Below the pieces are notes generated by a model, which worked only from the letters and a program-made list of their open reading frames with translations, was not told where the DNA came from and did no database searches. 7,776 bases of DNA from Chloroflexota bacterium (lineage in GTDB: Bacteria > Chloroflexota > Dehalococcoidia > GIF9 > AB-539-J10), in contig JAUVWD010000027.1 in NCBI GenBank assembly GCA_030604285.1, forward strand, positions 1 through 7,776. The letters run 5' to 3'. Below, piece by piece: positions 1-6,913 of the stretch. A program made the position numbers and the translations under genes. Each line of letters begins with the position of its first letter. Position 1 is the stretch's first letter.

Positions 1-1064
1 CCGCTAATGCCAAAAGCGGCCAGTTTTAGCTCACAATTCTTGTCTGCTAGAGTATGTGGCGCATGGTCAGTGGCAATGGTATCAATCACTCCATCTTTGA
101 GTCCTTGAATCAAACACTCTATATCCTCTCTGGTTCGCAGGGGCGGGTTGACCTTTGCATTAGTGTCGTATTGAGATTGCTTCGCTCCGCTCTCAATGAC
201 ATTGCTGTTTTCGTCCCATTTCTTGCCCAGAATCCTATCCTCAGTCAAGGTGAGATGATGGGGGGTAACCTCAGCGGTCACTGAAATCCCATTTTCTTTA
301 GCTCGGCGTATAAGTTCCACTGAACCACAAGTGCTTACATGGGCGATATGAAGCTTGGCTCCAGTTAATTTGGCTAGAGTCACGTCTCGAGCAACCATAA
401 TCTCCTCAGCGGCTGCTGGGATGCCCTTCAACCCTAGCTTAGTAGATACCCAGCCTTCGTTTATTATTCCATCGTTGCTCAATGCTTCGTCTTCACAATG
501 GTCTATTATGGGCAGTCCTAATGTATAGCAACAGTCTAGGGCATGGCGCATAACTCGTGAGCTGGACACGGCGTTGCCATCATCGCTGAAGGCGATTACC
601 CCGGCTTGAGCTAGCTCGGCCAAGTCACAAATTTCCTCACCCTTTCTGCCTTTAGTGACGCAGCCTATAGGAAGAACATTCACAGAGCCTTCTTTGCTCG
701 CCTTTTGTTTTACCCAATCCACAACAATCTGGTTATCGAGTGGTGGGTTGGTGTTTGCCATACAGCAAACGGTAGCGAAGCCGCCTGCAGCGGCTGCTTT
801 TGTTCCTGTAGCGATAGTTTCTTTATCTTCGAAGCCGGGTTCACGAAGATGGCAGTGAAGGTCTACGAACCCGGGACAAACCATCAGCCCTGTGGCGTCG
901 ATTACCACTTGCCCAGGCTGAATGAGTATTTCCCCTCCCGACCGCACAATCTTGCCTTTGTTGACAAGCAGGTCACCAACCCGGTTCATGTCTTGCCCAG
1001 GGTCAACTATATGACCACCGCGGATAAGCAAGGCGAGGGATTTGCTATCTATTATTGCTTGCAC
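1..1064 (-). CDS. pyrC: Dihydroorotase, class I (PyrC), 3' end cut by the window edge
   Basis: Converts N-carbamoyl-L-aspartate to dihydroorotate, the third step of UMP synthesis, in the cytoplasm. The minus frame is open from 1064 to the left edge, giving 354 residues; the family is usually about 425-430, so roughly the last 75 or more are missing. Visible motifs are [10 protein letters not shown] (metal ligands His70 and His72, substrate Arg74), FSDDG (Asp161/162), IDHCED (His189), HIAHVST (His242), VNPPLR (305-310) and ATDHAPH (Asp333): the complete amidohydrolase set, so an active zinc enzyme is expected. The start chosen is GTG at 1062-1064, because two in-frame TGA codons lie just upstream; its ribosome site is weak (GAG, 5 nt spacing). 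A TTG at residue 11 is an alternative start. It lies 45 nt after pyrB in the pyr operon. Residues about 281-298 form extra sequence before [12 protein letters not shown], part of it encoded by a repeat-like element (see repeat entry). Confidence 0.93.
   Translation of the reverse strand, partial: MQAIIDSKSLALLIRGGHIVDPGQDMNRVGDLLVNKGKIVRSGGEILIQPGQVVIDATGLMVCPGFVDLHCHLREPGFEDKETIATGTKAAAAGGFATVCCMANTNPPLDNQIVVDWVKQKASKEGSVNVLPIGCVTKGRKGEEICDLAELAQAGVIAFSDDGNAVSSSRVMRHALDCCYTLGLPIIDHCEDEALSNDGIINEGWVSTKLGLKGIPAAAEEIMVARDVTLAKLTGAKLHIAHVSTCGSVELIRRAKENGISVTAEVTPHHLTLTEDRILGKKWDENSNVIESGAKQSQYDTNAKVNPPLRTREDIECLIQGLKDGVIDTIATDHAPHTLADKNCELKLAAFGIS
173..203 (-). repeat. Interspersed-repeat-like element inserted in frame in pyrC
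   Basis: On the coding (minus) strand this stretch contains GTCATTGAGAGCGGAGCG followed by AAGCAATCTC. It differs at one base from a short interspersed repeat I recall as common in bacterial genomes, which has GTCATTGCGAGCGGAGCG at the same place. It encodes [10 protein letters not shown] within PyrC. The peptide falls in the variable loop between LTEDRILG and [12 protein letters not shown], where ordinary class I dihydroorotases have only a few residues. No stop or frameshift results. Membership in the repeat family rests on memory; only one copy is in this window. Confidence 0.6.
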
Positions 1065-1109
1065 CAGTTCTCATCAAGCATGCTTCGATGATAGCCTTGG
1101 AAAATGCCT

Positions 1110-2522
1110 CTAGCGATCTACGGTAACATACTTACTAGGATTGAAGCCCCTGGCTTGAGCTTCATTTTCCGAACCAAAAATAATCAGATTCTCTGGTTTG
1201 ATTTTTCGGATCCAATGACTTTCGGCGCTATGGTACTTCTTGTTCTCCAACTTCCCTTCGTGCCAATCCGAACTGGCAATATATTGAGGGTGGAGTTCAT
1301 GTTCGCAATAGATACACCTCAGCGTCAAAGGCTCGAGGCTTATTATCCGGAAATCGGGTCTCATATACCTTGCTTCCGTTTCCTGGTTTGACACACAGTT
1401 TGAATTAAGACACCTGACCCCAAAATCTCGCTCATAAATGGGATAATCTACCTTCTGAACGAAGGAATCTTCTTCTTTAGAAATCATAACTTCCTTAGCT
1501 CCTAATAAGAGGGCTATGAGTGCCATTCTGACAGGCACCCCGTAAGCCGCCTGCTTGAAATACATACTCCTGGGGTCAGCATCCAACTCGTAGGCCAGTT
1601 CGTCAATGCGGGGTAATGGGTGCATAACAAGCGTTCTCTTAAACTCTTTTTCTTTAAGGAGTTTTCTATCTACCACTGGATAGTCCCTCTCCAGATTTTG
1701 GCCTTCTACTGTAGGCGCATGTCTTTCTTTCTGAAGCCTGATGACATAAAGGGTATCAATTCCTGCCTTCTTCAGCTCGATTTGGATACTAATGTCAGGC
1801 AACATTGCAAGTTGATGTGAGCTACTTGGAGTCATGTATATGGCATCTAGGGGAAAGAATCTTCCTTTGACTTCTTGGTTCGGAGCCTCAAGCCTTATCA
1901 GCTTGCCCTTATATTCTGTAGTTAGTTTGCTTAGAACATTGTCTGGCATCTCCAGCCCGGGACTGGGGGGAAAAAGGATGATTGCACCGAACCTAGCCAG
2001 TGCGTAGGTTAAGGAATGTACTGCTCGCCCGTATTTCAGATCCCCAAACAAAGCAATCTTCAGACCTTTAATGGTTTGTCTCTCCTTCCTAATGGTGTAA
2101 AGATCGCACAAGGCCTGCGTCGGATGTTCGTGACCTCCGTCACCGGCATTTATTACTGGAATGCCAGCGTAGTCGGCAACTACTTTGGCTGCTCCCTCCC
2201 AGGGATGCCTGATGACAATTATATCGGCATAACTCCCGACCACTCTTGCCATATCAGCAATGCTTTCGCCTTTGGCTAGGGAAGTGGCACCTATATCAAC
2301 CGCGCTTATGACTTGACCGCCAAGTCTGAGCATGGCGGCTTCGAAAGACAGCCGTGTCCTGGTGCTTGGCTCAAAAAACAGGCTCGCCATGATCTTTCCC
2401 TGGCATACCCGGGACTGGTCATTCATCGAGTCCGACATTTTGTCTGCCAGGGAGAACAGTGCCTCGATTTCCCCATTGGATAAATCATCTATGGTCACAC
2501 AGCTTCTATTTACTAGACTCAC
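1110..2522 (-). CDS. pyrB: Aspartate carbamoyltransferase fused to a PyrI-like zinc domain
   Basis: Catalyses carbamoyl phosphate + aspartate to N-carbamoylaspartate, the committed step of pyrimidine synthesis. Residues 1-345 are the catalytic chain: FFEPSTRTR (carbamoyl-phosphate loop, 53-57), TSLAKGES (80-87, the Ser/Lys loop contributed by a neighbouring subunit), HEHPTQALCD (131-140), GDLKYGR, LQKER and HPLPR (301-305). At 470 residues it is far longer than the ~310 of E. coli PyrB. About 35 extra residues lie around 205-245. Residues 365-420 carry Cys371-x4-Cys376 and Cys403-x2-Cys406 within CLNSNCVS and LRCIYCEHEL, closely resembling the zinc domain of the regulatory chain PyrI. PyrI's nucleotide-binding domain is absent. 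Residues 429-466 look like an Ada-type module with no cysteines. The start is GTG at 2520-2522, with AGAGG 5 nt upstream. It follows pyrR by 31 nt and precedes pyrC by 45 nt. Confidence 0.95.
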   Translation of the reverse strand: MSLVNRSCVTIDDLSNGEIEALFSLADKMSDSMNDQSRVCQGKIMASLFFEPSTRTRLSFEAAMLRLGGQVISAVDIGATSLAKGESIADMARVVGSYADIIVIRHPWEGAAKVVADYAGIPVINAGDGGHEHPTQALCDLYTIRKERQTIKGLKIALFGDLKYGRAVHSLTYALARFGAIILFPPSPGLEMPDNVLSKLTTEYKGKLIRLEAPNQEVKGRFFPLDAIYMTPSSSHQLAMLPDISIQIELKKAGIDTLYVIRLQKERHAPTVEGQNLERDYPVVDRKLLKEKEFKRTLVMHPLPRIDELAYELDADPRSMYFKQAAYGVPVRMALIALLLGAKEVMISKEEDSFVQKVDYPIYERDFGVRCLNSNCVSNQETEARYMRPDFRIISLEPLTLRCIYCEHELHPQYIASSDWHEGKLENKKYHSAESHWIRKIKPENLIIFGSENEAQARGFNPSKYVTVDR

Positions 2523-2527
2523 GGTAG

Positions 2528-2532
2528 CCTCT
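2528..2532 (-). promoter_or_regulatory. Ribosome binding site of pyrB
   Basis: AGAGG on the minus strand, 5 nt before the GTG at 2522. It supports this GTG as the start and sits in the 31-nt gap between pyrR and pyrB. Confidence 0.6.
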
Positions 2533-2553
2533 TCTTAATTCCACCCTGAAAGC

Positions 2554-3206
<653 letters not shown>

Positions 3207-3254
3207 TTGCGTAATGCTAGCATATTTGTGGCTGCAATACAAATTTCCTGTCAA
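3207..3254 (-). promoter_or_regulatory. Probable promoter region of the pyr operon (boxes uncertain)
   Basis: The pyr transcript must start upstream of 3206. Candidate -10 boxes on the minus strand are TATGCT (3219-3224) and TAGCAT. A TTGACA lies at 3249-3254, but 24 nt from TATGCT, too far for a standard sigma-A promoter. I cannot name a well-spaced pair. Confidence 0.35.
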
Positions 3255-3263
3255 GCCTTGACA
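3249..3263. promoter_or_regulatory. Palindrome TGTCAA-GCC-TTGACA between divergent genes
   Basis: A perfect inverted repeat with 6-nt arms and a 3-nt centre. The right arm is the -35 box of the plus-strand promoter; the left arm reads TTGACA on the minus strand. It could be a chance product of two -35-like boxes or an operator for both directions. Confidence 0.4.
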
Positions 3264-3286
3264 TAAGCTCTAGGCCACATTATTGT
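3258..3286 (+). promoter_or_regulatory. Sigma-70/A-type promoter of the P-loop kinase gene
   Basis: TTGACA (3258-3263), a spacer of exactly 17 nt, then TATTGT (3281-3286). The -35 box is perfect and the -10 box matches 4 of 6. Predicted transcription start is about 3292-3294, leaving a leader of only some 12 nt before the GTG at 3306. Confidence 0.65.
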
Positions 3287-3305
3287 AAATAGGGAACTGG
3301 GGACA

Positions 3306-3893
3306 GTGGCAGATAACAAACTCAAAGAAGATGTGGAGAGCTTAACACGGAGTCTGAGTTCTTTGCCCTCGCCTCAGATAGAGCCTCCGCTTATCGTAGT
3401 TAGCGGTTTGCCCGGGACAGGAAAGTCTTTTTTCTGCCGCAAGTTGGCTGACAGGCTAGATTACCTTGTTCTATCCAGTGATTCTTTGCGCCAAACTCTG
3501 TTTCTCCAGCCGAAGTATGATGACAATGAAAATAAGCAGCTTTTCCCTGCTTGTCATGCTCTGATCGAGGAGCTTTTGAAAATGGGGATACCGATCATTT
3601 TCGATGCCACAAACTTGTTGGAGCGACATAGGGAGCCCCTTTACCATGTTTGTGACAAAGCGGGAGCAAAGCTCATCTTGGTTAGCATTGAGGCTCCTCC
3701 AGAGGTGGTTGAAGAACGCCTTCTTGGTCGTGAACGCGGCATTGATCTGGAGGACAAATCACGAGCAGGTTGGGAAGTGCACCAGAGGATGAAGTTTCGG
3801 AAAGAGAAGATTCCTCGCAACCATTTCGTTGTCGATACTTCACGGGATATCAATGTGGCGATTGACAAGATTGTCCGGGCAACAAGGAAATAA
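3306..3893 (+). CDS. P-loop nucleotide kinase (AAA_33 / zeta-toxin-like fold), substrate unknown
   Basis: A 195-residue soluble protein that should bind ATP and transfer a phosphate to an unidentified small molecule or nucleic-acid end. Walker A is GLPGTGKS (34-41). IIFDATNLLERHRE (98-110) matches the DATN motif after strand 3 seen in AAA_33 kinases such as polynucleotide-kinase-like enzymes. ERLLGRERG (137-145) is the likely lid with arginines. No extra domain is visible, and there is no adjacent antitoxin, so a zeta toxin role is not supported. The GTG start at 3306 has only a tight GGGG 3 nt upstream, with AGGG further away, so the ribosome site is poor; the promoter 20 nt upstream nevertheless fits this start. 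It is divergent from pyrR, and 85 nt separate it from pepA. Confidence 0.85.
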   Translation: MADNKLKEDVESLTRSLSSLPSPQIEPPLIVVSGLPGTGKSFFCRKLADRLDYLVLSSDSLRQTLFLQPKYDDNENKQLFPACHALIEELLKMGIPIIFDATNLLERHREPLYHVCDKAGAKLILVSIEAPPEVVEERLLGRERGIDLEDKSRAGWEVHQRMKFRKEKIPRNHFVVDTSRDINVAIDKIVRATRK

Positions 3894-3913
3894 CTAAGCT
3901 TTTCTCAAATCCC

Positions 3914-3942
3914 TTCCGTTCTGCGTTCAAATGAGCTAAAAT
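3914..3942 (+). promoter_or_regulatory. Possible weak promoter of the pepA cluster
   Basis: TTCCGT (3914-3919), a 17-nt spacer, then TAAAAT (3937-3942). The -10 box matches 5 of 6 but the -35 box is poor. It lies in the 85-nt gap before pepA; read-through from the upstream promoter is equally possible since no terminator is visible in the gap. Confidence 0.3.
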
Positions 3943-3978
3943 TACGGCAAACTCATTGGAGTTACATATTTTGGGAAG

Positions 3979-5493
3979 GTGGAGTTGGAAGTTAGAGTTG
4001 TAACTGGTGACATAACTCAGATTGACGCTGATGCCATTGTGGTGAATCTCTTCGAAGGGGTGGAGCAGCTTGGCGGTGCTTCTGCCGCTGTAGATAAAGC
4101 GCTAGGTGGAGCTATTAGCAGTCTTATGGGCAAAGGCGAGTTCAAGGGCAAATTTGGAGAGGTTGGCATAGTTCACACGCTTGGTAAGTTGCCGGCGAGG
4201 ATGATTGCTGTTGCCGGCTTGGGTAAACAGCGGGATTTCAATCTAGACAAGATTCGTGGGGTAGCGGGGGGATTCTGCCGCTCCTTACGAAAGCTAAATT
4301 GTCATAGGATAGCTACAATACTTCATGGTGCCGGAGTGGGAGGGGTTGAGCCTGAAGCATCAGGCGAAGCAATAGCGGAGGGCGCTGTCCTCGGCCTCTA
4401 TAACTTCAGCAGATATAAGAAGCCGGATTATGAGGATATTGCGGAAATGCTAATAGTGGGGAGGGAGCAGAGTGAGATTCCGGTGGTCGAGCGTGGCGTT
4501 CGTAAAGGGAGAATAATGGCAGAAGCTACTTGTCTAGCTCGTGACATGGTCAATGAGCCGGCTAACTATATGACGCCTAGTCGAATGGCTGACATAGCCA
4601 AGGAAATAGCTGACAAGCATAGCTTGGAGCTCAACGTTTTTGACTTAGAGGACATGGAAGCAATGGGGATGGGGGCACTTCTGGGAGTGGCTAGGGGAAG
4701 CAAGGAAGCACCAAAACTGATAACTCTCAGTTATAAGGGAGACGAGCGTTCTGAAAAAGCTGTTGGCTTTCTCGGCAAAGGCATAACTTTCGATTCTGGG
4801 GGCATTTCCATCAAGCCGTCGGAGGCCATGGGCGACATGAAAGACGATATGGCGGGTGGTGCTGCAGGTATAGCAGCACTGAGCGCGATCGTTCAATTGA
4901 ACCCCAAGCTTAACGTTACTGCTGTTGTCCCGGCTACCGAGAATTTGCCCAGTGGTACTGCCTTGAAGCCCGGAGACATATTGAAGGCGATGAATGGCAA
5001 GACAATAGAGGTGATAAGCACCGATGCCGAAGGAAGGCTTATCCTAGCCGATGCCTTGAGCTATGCCGTGAAACAAGGCTTGTCCCCCTTGGTGGATTTA
5101 GCTACCTTAACTGGAGCATGTCGAGTTGCTTTAGGCAACGGCTATAGCGGGGCCTTCACTAACAATCAGGAGCTATTGAACGAGGTCATTAAAGCAGCCG
5201 ACAAGTCTGGGGAAAAGCTATGGCAGATGCCTATGCCTGAGGAATATAAGCAGCAAAACAAAAGTGAAATTGCCGACGTTAAGAATACCGGCAATAAATA
5301 CGGAGGAGCTATAACTGCTGCCCTTTTCTTGAGCGAATTTGTTGATAATACCCCTTGGGTGCACATTGATATAGCTGGCACCTCACTTAGCAGCAAAGAG
5401 AGTGGCTATATGGTGAAGGGGGCCACTGGGGTTGGTGTAAGAACTTTGGTTGAGTTAGCTTTATCCTTAGCTAACCGAGAGAGGATTATGTGA
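3979..5493 (+). CDS. pepA: Leucyl aminopeptidase, M17 family (PepA)
   Basis: Cytosolic two-metal aminopeptidase that removes N-terminal residues such as leucine from peptides; the family forms hexamers. 504 residues, the usual length. The N-terminal macro-like domain (1 to about 165) begins VVTGDITQIDADAIVVNLFEG. The catalytic domain keeps all ligands: Lys267 and Asp272 in GKGITFDSGG, Asp290 in MKDDMAGG, Asp349 and Glu351 in STDAEGRL, plus catalytic Lys279 (SIKP) and Arg353. It also has the NEPANYMTP motif (192-200). The start is uncertain: GTG at 3979 abuts its only purine stretch, while TTG at 3985, two codons later, has GGGAAGG 5 nt upstream and may be the true start. The gene ends ATGTGA and overlaps the next gene by 4 nt, so translational coupling is likely. 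Some M17 enzymes also bind DNA and regulate pyrimidine genes (E. coli PepA at carAB); nothing here shows that role. Confidence 0.96.
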   Translation: MELEVRVVTGDITQIDADAIVVNLFEGVEQLGGASAAVDKALGGAISSLMGKGEFKGKFGEVGIVHTLGKLPARMIAVAGLGKQRDFNLDKIRGVAGGFCRSLRKLNCHRIATILHGAGVGGVEPEASGEAIAEGAVLGLYNFSRYKKPDYEDIAEMLIVGREQSEIPVVERGVRKGRIMAEATCLARDMVNEPANYMTPSRMADIAKEIADKHSLELNVFDLEDMEAMGMGALLGVARGSKEAPKLITLSYKGDERSEKAVGFLGKGITFDSGGISIKPSEAMGDMKDDMAGGAAGIAALSAIVQLNPKLNVTAVVPATENLPSGTALKPGDILKAMNGKTIEVISTDAEGRLILADALSYAVKQGLSPLVDLATLTGACRVALGNGYSGAFTNNQELLNEVIKAADKSGEKLWQMPMPEEYKQQNKSEIADVKNTGNKYGGAITAALFLSEFVDNTPWVHIDIAGTSLSSKESGYMVKGATGVGVRTLVELALSLANRERIM

Positions 5494-6137
5494 TTGTAAA
5501 GTGGTTAGGCCATGCTTGCTTTTTGATTACTTCTGAGAGGGGGGTAAGAATAATTACCGATCCTTATGGTGTCGGTGGAGGCATCAACTATTCCCCAATC
5601 AGGGAGGCTGCCGATATTGTCTTGGTGAGCCACGACCATGCCGACCACAATAACGTTTCAGCAGTCCAAGGGAAGCCAGAAATAGTTAAAGGCAGTGGGG
5701 CAAAAACTGCCAAGGGAATTCTGTTTAAGGGCATTGCTACTTATCATGATGCCTCCAAGGGTAAGCTTAGGGGGGCCAATATTGTCTTTTGTTTCACCGT
5801 GGATGACATAAAGCTCTGCCACTTGGGTGATCTAGGACATATGCTTAGCCAATCTCAGATCGACGAGATTGGTGATGTAGACGTGTTGTTTATTCCCGTA
5901 GGTGGCTCTGTCACCATTGATGCTGCCGAGGCCGGCCGAGTATGTGATCAACTAAACCCGAAGCTAATTATCCCAATGCATTTCAGGACGGCGAAGTGTG
6001 CTTTTCCTATAGCCAGCGTTGCTGACTTTCTAAAAGGCAAGAAAAATGTAAGAAAGCTGGATTCTAGCGAAGCGGAGGTCGAATTAGAAAACCTCCCGGC
6101 TGCTAGTGAAATCGCTGTCTTGGAACCAGCTTTGTAG
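5490..6137 (+). CDS. UlaG-like metallo-beta-lactamase-fold hydrolase (COG2220 type)
   Basis: A 215-residue cytosolic metal-dependent hydrolase; the family includes L-ascorbate-6-phosphate lactonase UlaG and many proteins with no known substrate. It opens with WLGHACFLI, the usual start of this group. The metal-binding motif SHDHADH gives His48, His50, Asp52 and His53. Further candidate ligands are His86 (TYHD), His111 and Asp114 (HLGDLGH) and His164 (PMHFRTAKC). Length is typical for compact members of the group. The start is GTG at 5490 within the GTGA overlap with pepA; GAGAGG lies about 5 nt upstream inside the pepA end, so the two are likely translationally coupled. Substrate cannot be told from sequence; ascorbate use is not implied, since no ula genes are nearby. 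Confidence 0.9.
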   Translation: MIVKWLGHACFLITSERGVRIITDPYGVGGGINYSPIREAADIVLVSHDHADHNNVSAVQGKPEIVKGSGAKTAKGILFKGIATYHDASKGKLRGANIVFCFTVDDIKLCHLGDLGHMLSQSQIDEIGDVDVLFIPVGGSVTIDAAEAGRVCDQLNPKLIIPMHFRTAKCAFPIASVADFLKGKKNVRKLDSSEAEVELENLPAASEIAVLEPAL

Positions 6138-6181
6138 CCAGCGAAATCAAGCACTAGGCAAAATCCACAGGCTGGAAAGCA

Positions 6182-6913
6182 ATGATTTTCAAAGATTCTG
6201 AGTTTGTTTTTGCACCGCCGCCTCAGCTTTCCACCGTGAGGCGCGTCCTGATCAAACCTTGTGCCGGCTACTCCTTGCCATATCCCGTGACTACTAGCCC
6301 TGAGATCCTGAACACTATTGTCGAAGGGATTAGGAAAGTCAGCAATGCGGATATCATCATTGCTGATGGAACTCCCAGCGGAGAATCGATCTACCCAATA
6401 TATCAGGCGTTGGGATACGATTTCCGTCATGTACTGATGCTTGACATAAGAGATTCCATCTTTGTAGAAGTGGAGAATCCCCTGTCGCAGTTCCTCGCTG
6501 TGCCCAACTTTTGGATACCTAATGTAGTCTTACGCAGTGACTTCCTCATTAGCGTGAGCCCTTTCAAGGTGTGTCGTACCGCCCATCTGAGCATAGCAAA
6601 CCTTCTGAGTCTCCTTCCAGTGACCAAATACCGAAAGGGTAAACCAGGTGGTTGGGGAGCTTTATACGAACTAGGTATAGAAAGGGTGCTTGCTGACCTC
6701 TACTTCACGATGCCTTTTGACCTGGGCATCGTCGAAGCTCGTCAGAAGCTTTTCTATACCGATGATCCAGCAAAAGGGAGGGTGGAGGAGTATGGGAAAA
6801 TCTGCGTCGGGGAGCCATACGAAATTGACCACGAGGCTTCACAATTAGCCGAGCTCGAGCCCGAGCATCTGAGACTCATCGATGAAAACAAAAGCCAGCT
6901 CGAGGATCTATAG
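6182..6913 (+). CDS. DUF362-family protein, function unknown
   Basis: A 243-residue soluble protein. RRVLIKPCAGYSLPYPVTTSPEIL (20-43) and IADGTPSGES followed by VVLRSDFLISVSPFKVCRTAHLS match the DUF362 pattern (VLIKPN..., TTxPE, DFLISVxKxK...). The family has no settled enzymatic role; some members carry added 4Fe-4S ferredoxin domains, but this one has no CxxCxxC cluster and is shorter than the usual 300 or more residues, lacking an N-terminal segment before the VLIKP strand. The start ATG 6182 is favoured because a TAG lies in frame eight codons upstream and GGAAAG is just before the ATG, though closely spaced. It follows the UlaG-like gene by 44 nt with no terminator, so it probably ends the pepA transcription unit. 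Its TAG stop directly abuts the stop of the converging AOR gene. Confidence 0.8.
   Translation: MIFKDSEFVFAPPPQLSTVRRVLIKPCAGYSLPYPVTTSPEILNTIVEGIRKVSNADIIIADGTPSGESIYPIYQALGYDFRHVLMLDIRDSIFVEVENPLSQFLAVPNFWIPNVVLRSDFLISVSPFKVCRTAHLSIANLLSLLPVTKYRKGKPGGWGALYELGIERVLADLYFTMPFDLGIVEARQKLFYTDDPAKGRVEEYGKICVGEPYEIDHEASQLAELEPEHLRLIDENKSQLEDL

Noticed and set aside
1..1064. pyrC as a broken gene, since plus-strand frames in this region looked open
   Set aside because: The minus frame reads without a stop from 1064 to the edge and contains every dihydroorotase motif in order; the plus-strand frames have no recognisable protein.
2045..2062. A second copy of the AAGCAATCTC repeat (AAAGCAATCTTC)
   Set aside because: It encodes the conserved KIALFGD strand of PyrB and shares only a short run with the repeat, so it is coincidence.
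3306..3893. Zeta toxin of a toxin-antitoxin pair
   Set aside because: No small antitoxin gene lies upstream or overlapping, and the DATN-type P-loop fold is shared by many housekeeping kinases.
3929..3957. Inverted repeat AATGAG...CTCATT before pepA as a terminator
   Set aside because: Arms are only 6 bp, the loop is about 17 nt and no T-run follows.
6138..6181. CCAGC...GCTGG inverted repeat between the UlaG-like gene and the DUF362 gene
   Set aside because: Five-bp arms across a 27-nt loop with no T-run; expected by chance.
5948..6430. 160-codon minus-strand frame spanning the end of the UlaG-like gene and the start of DUF362
   Set aside because: It lies opposite two well-supported genes, has no recognisable motif and is best explained as a shadow frame.
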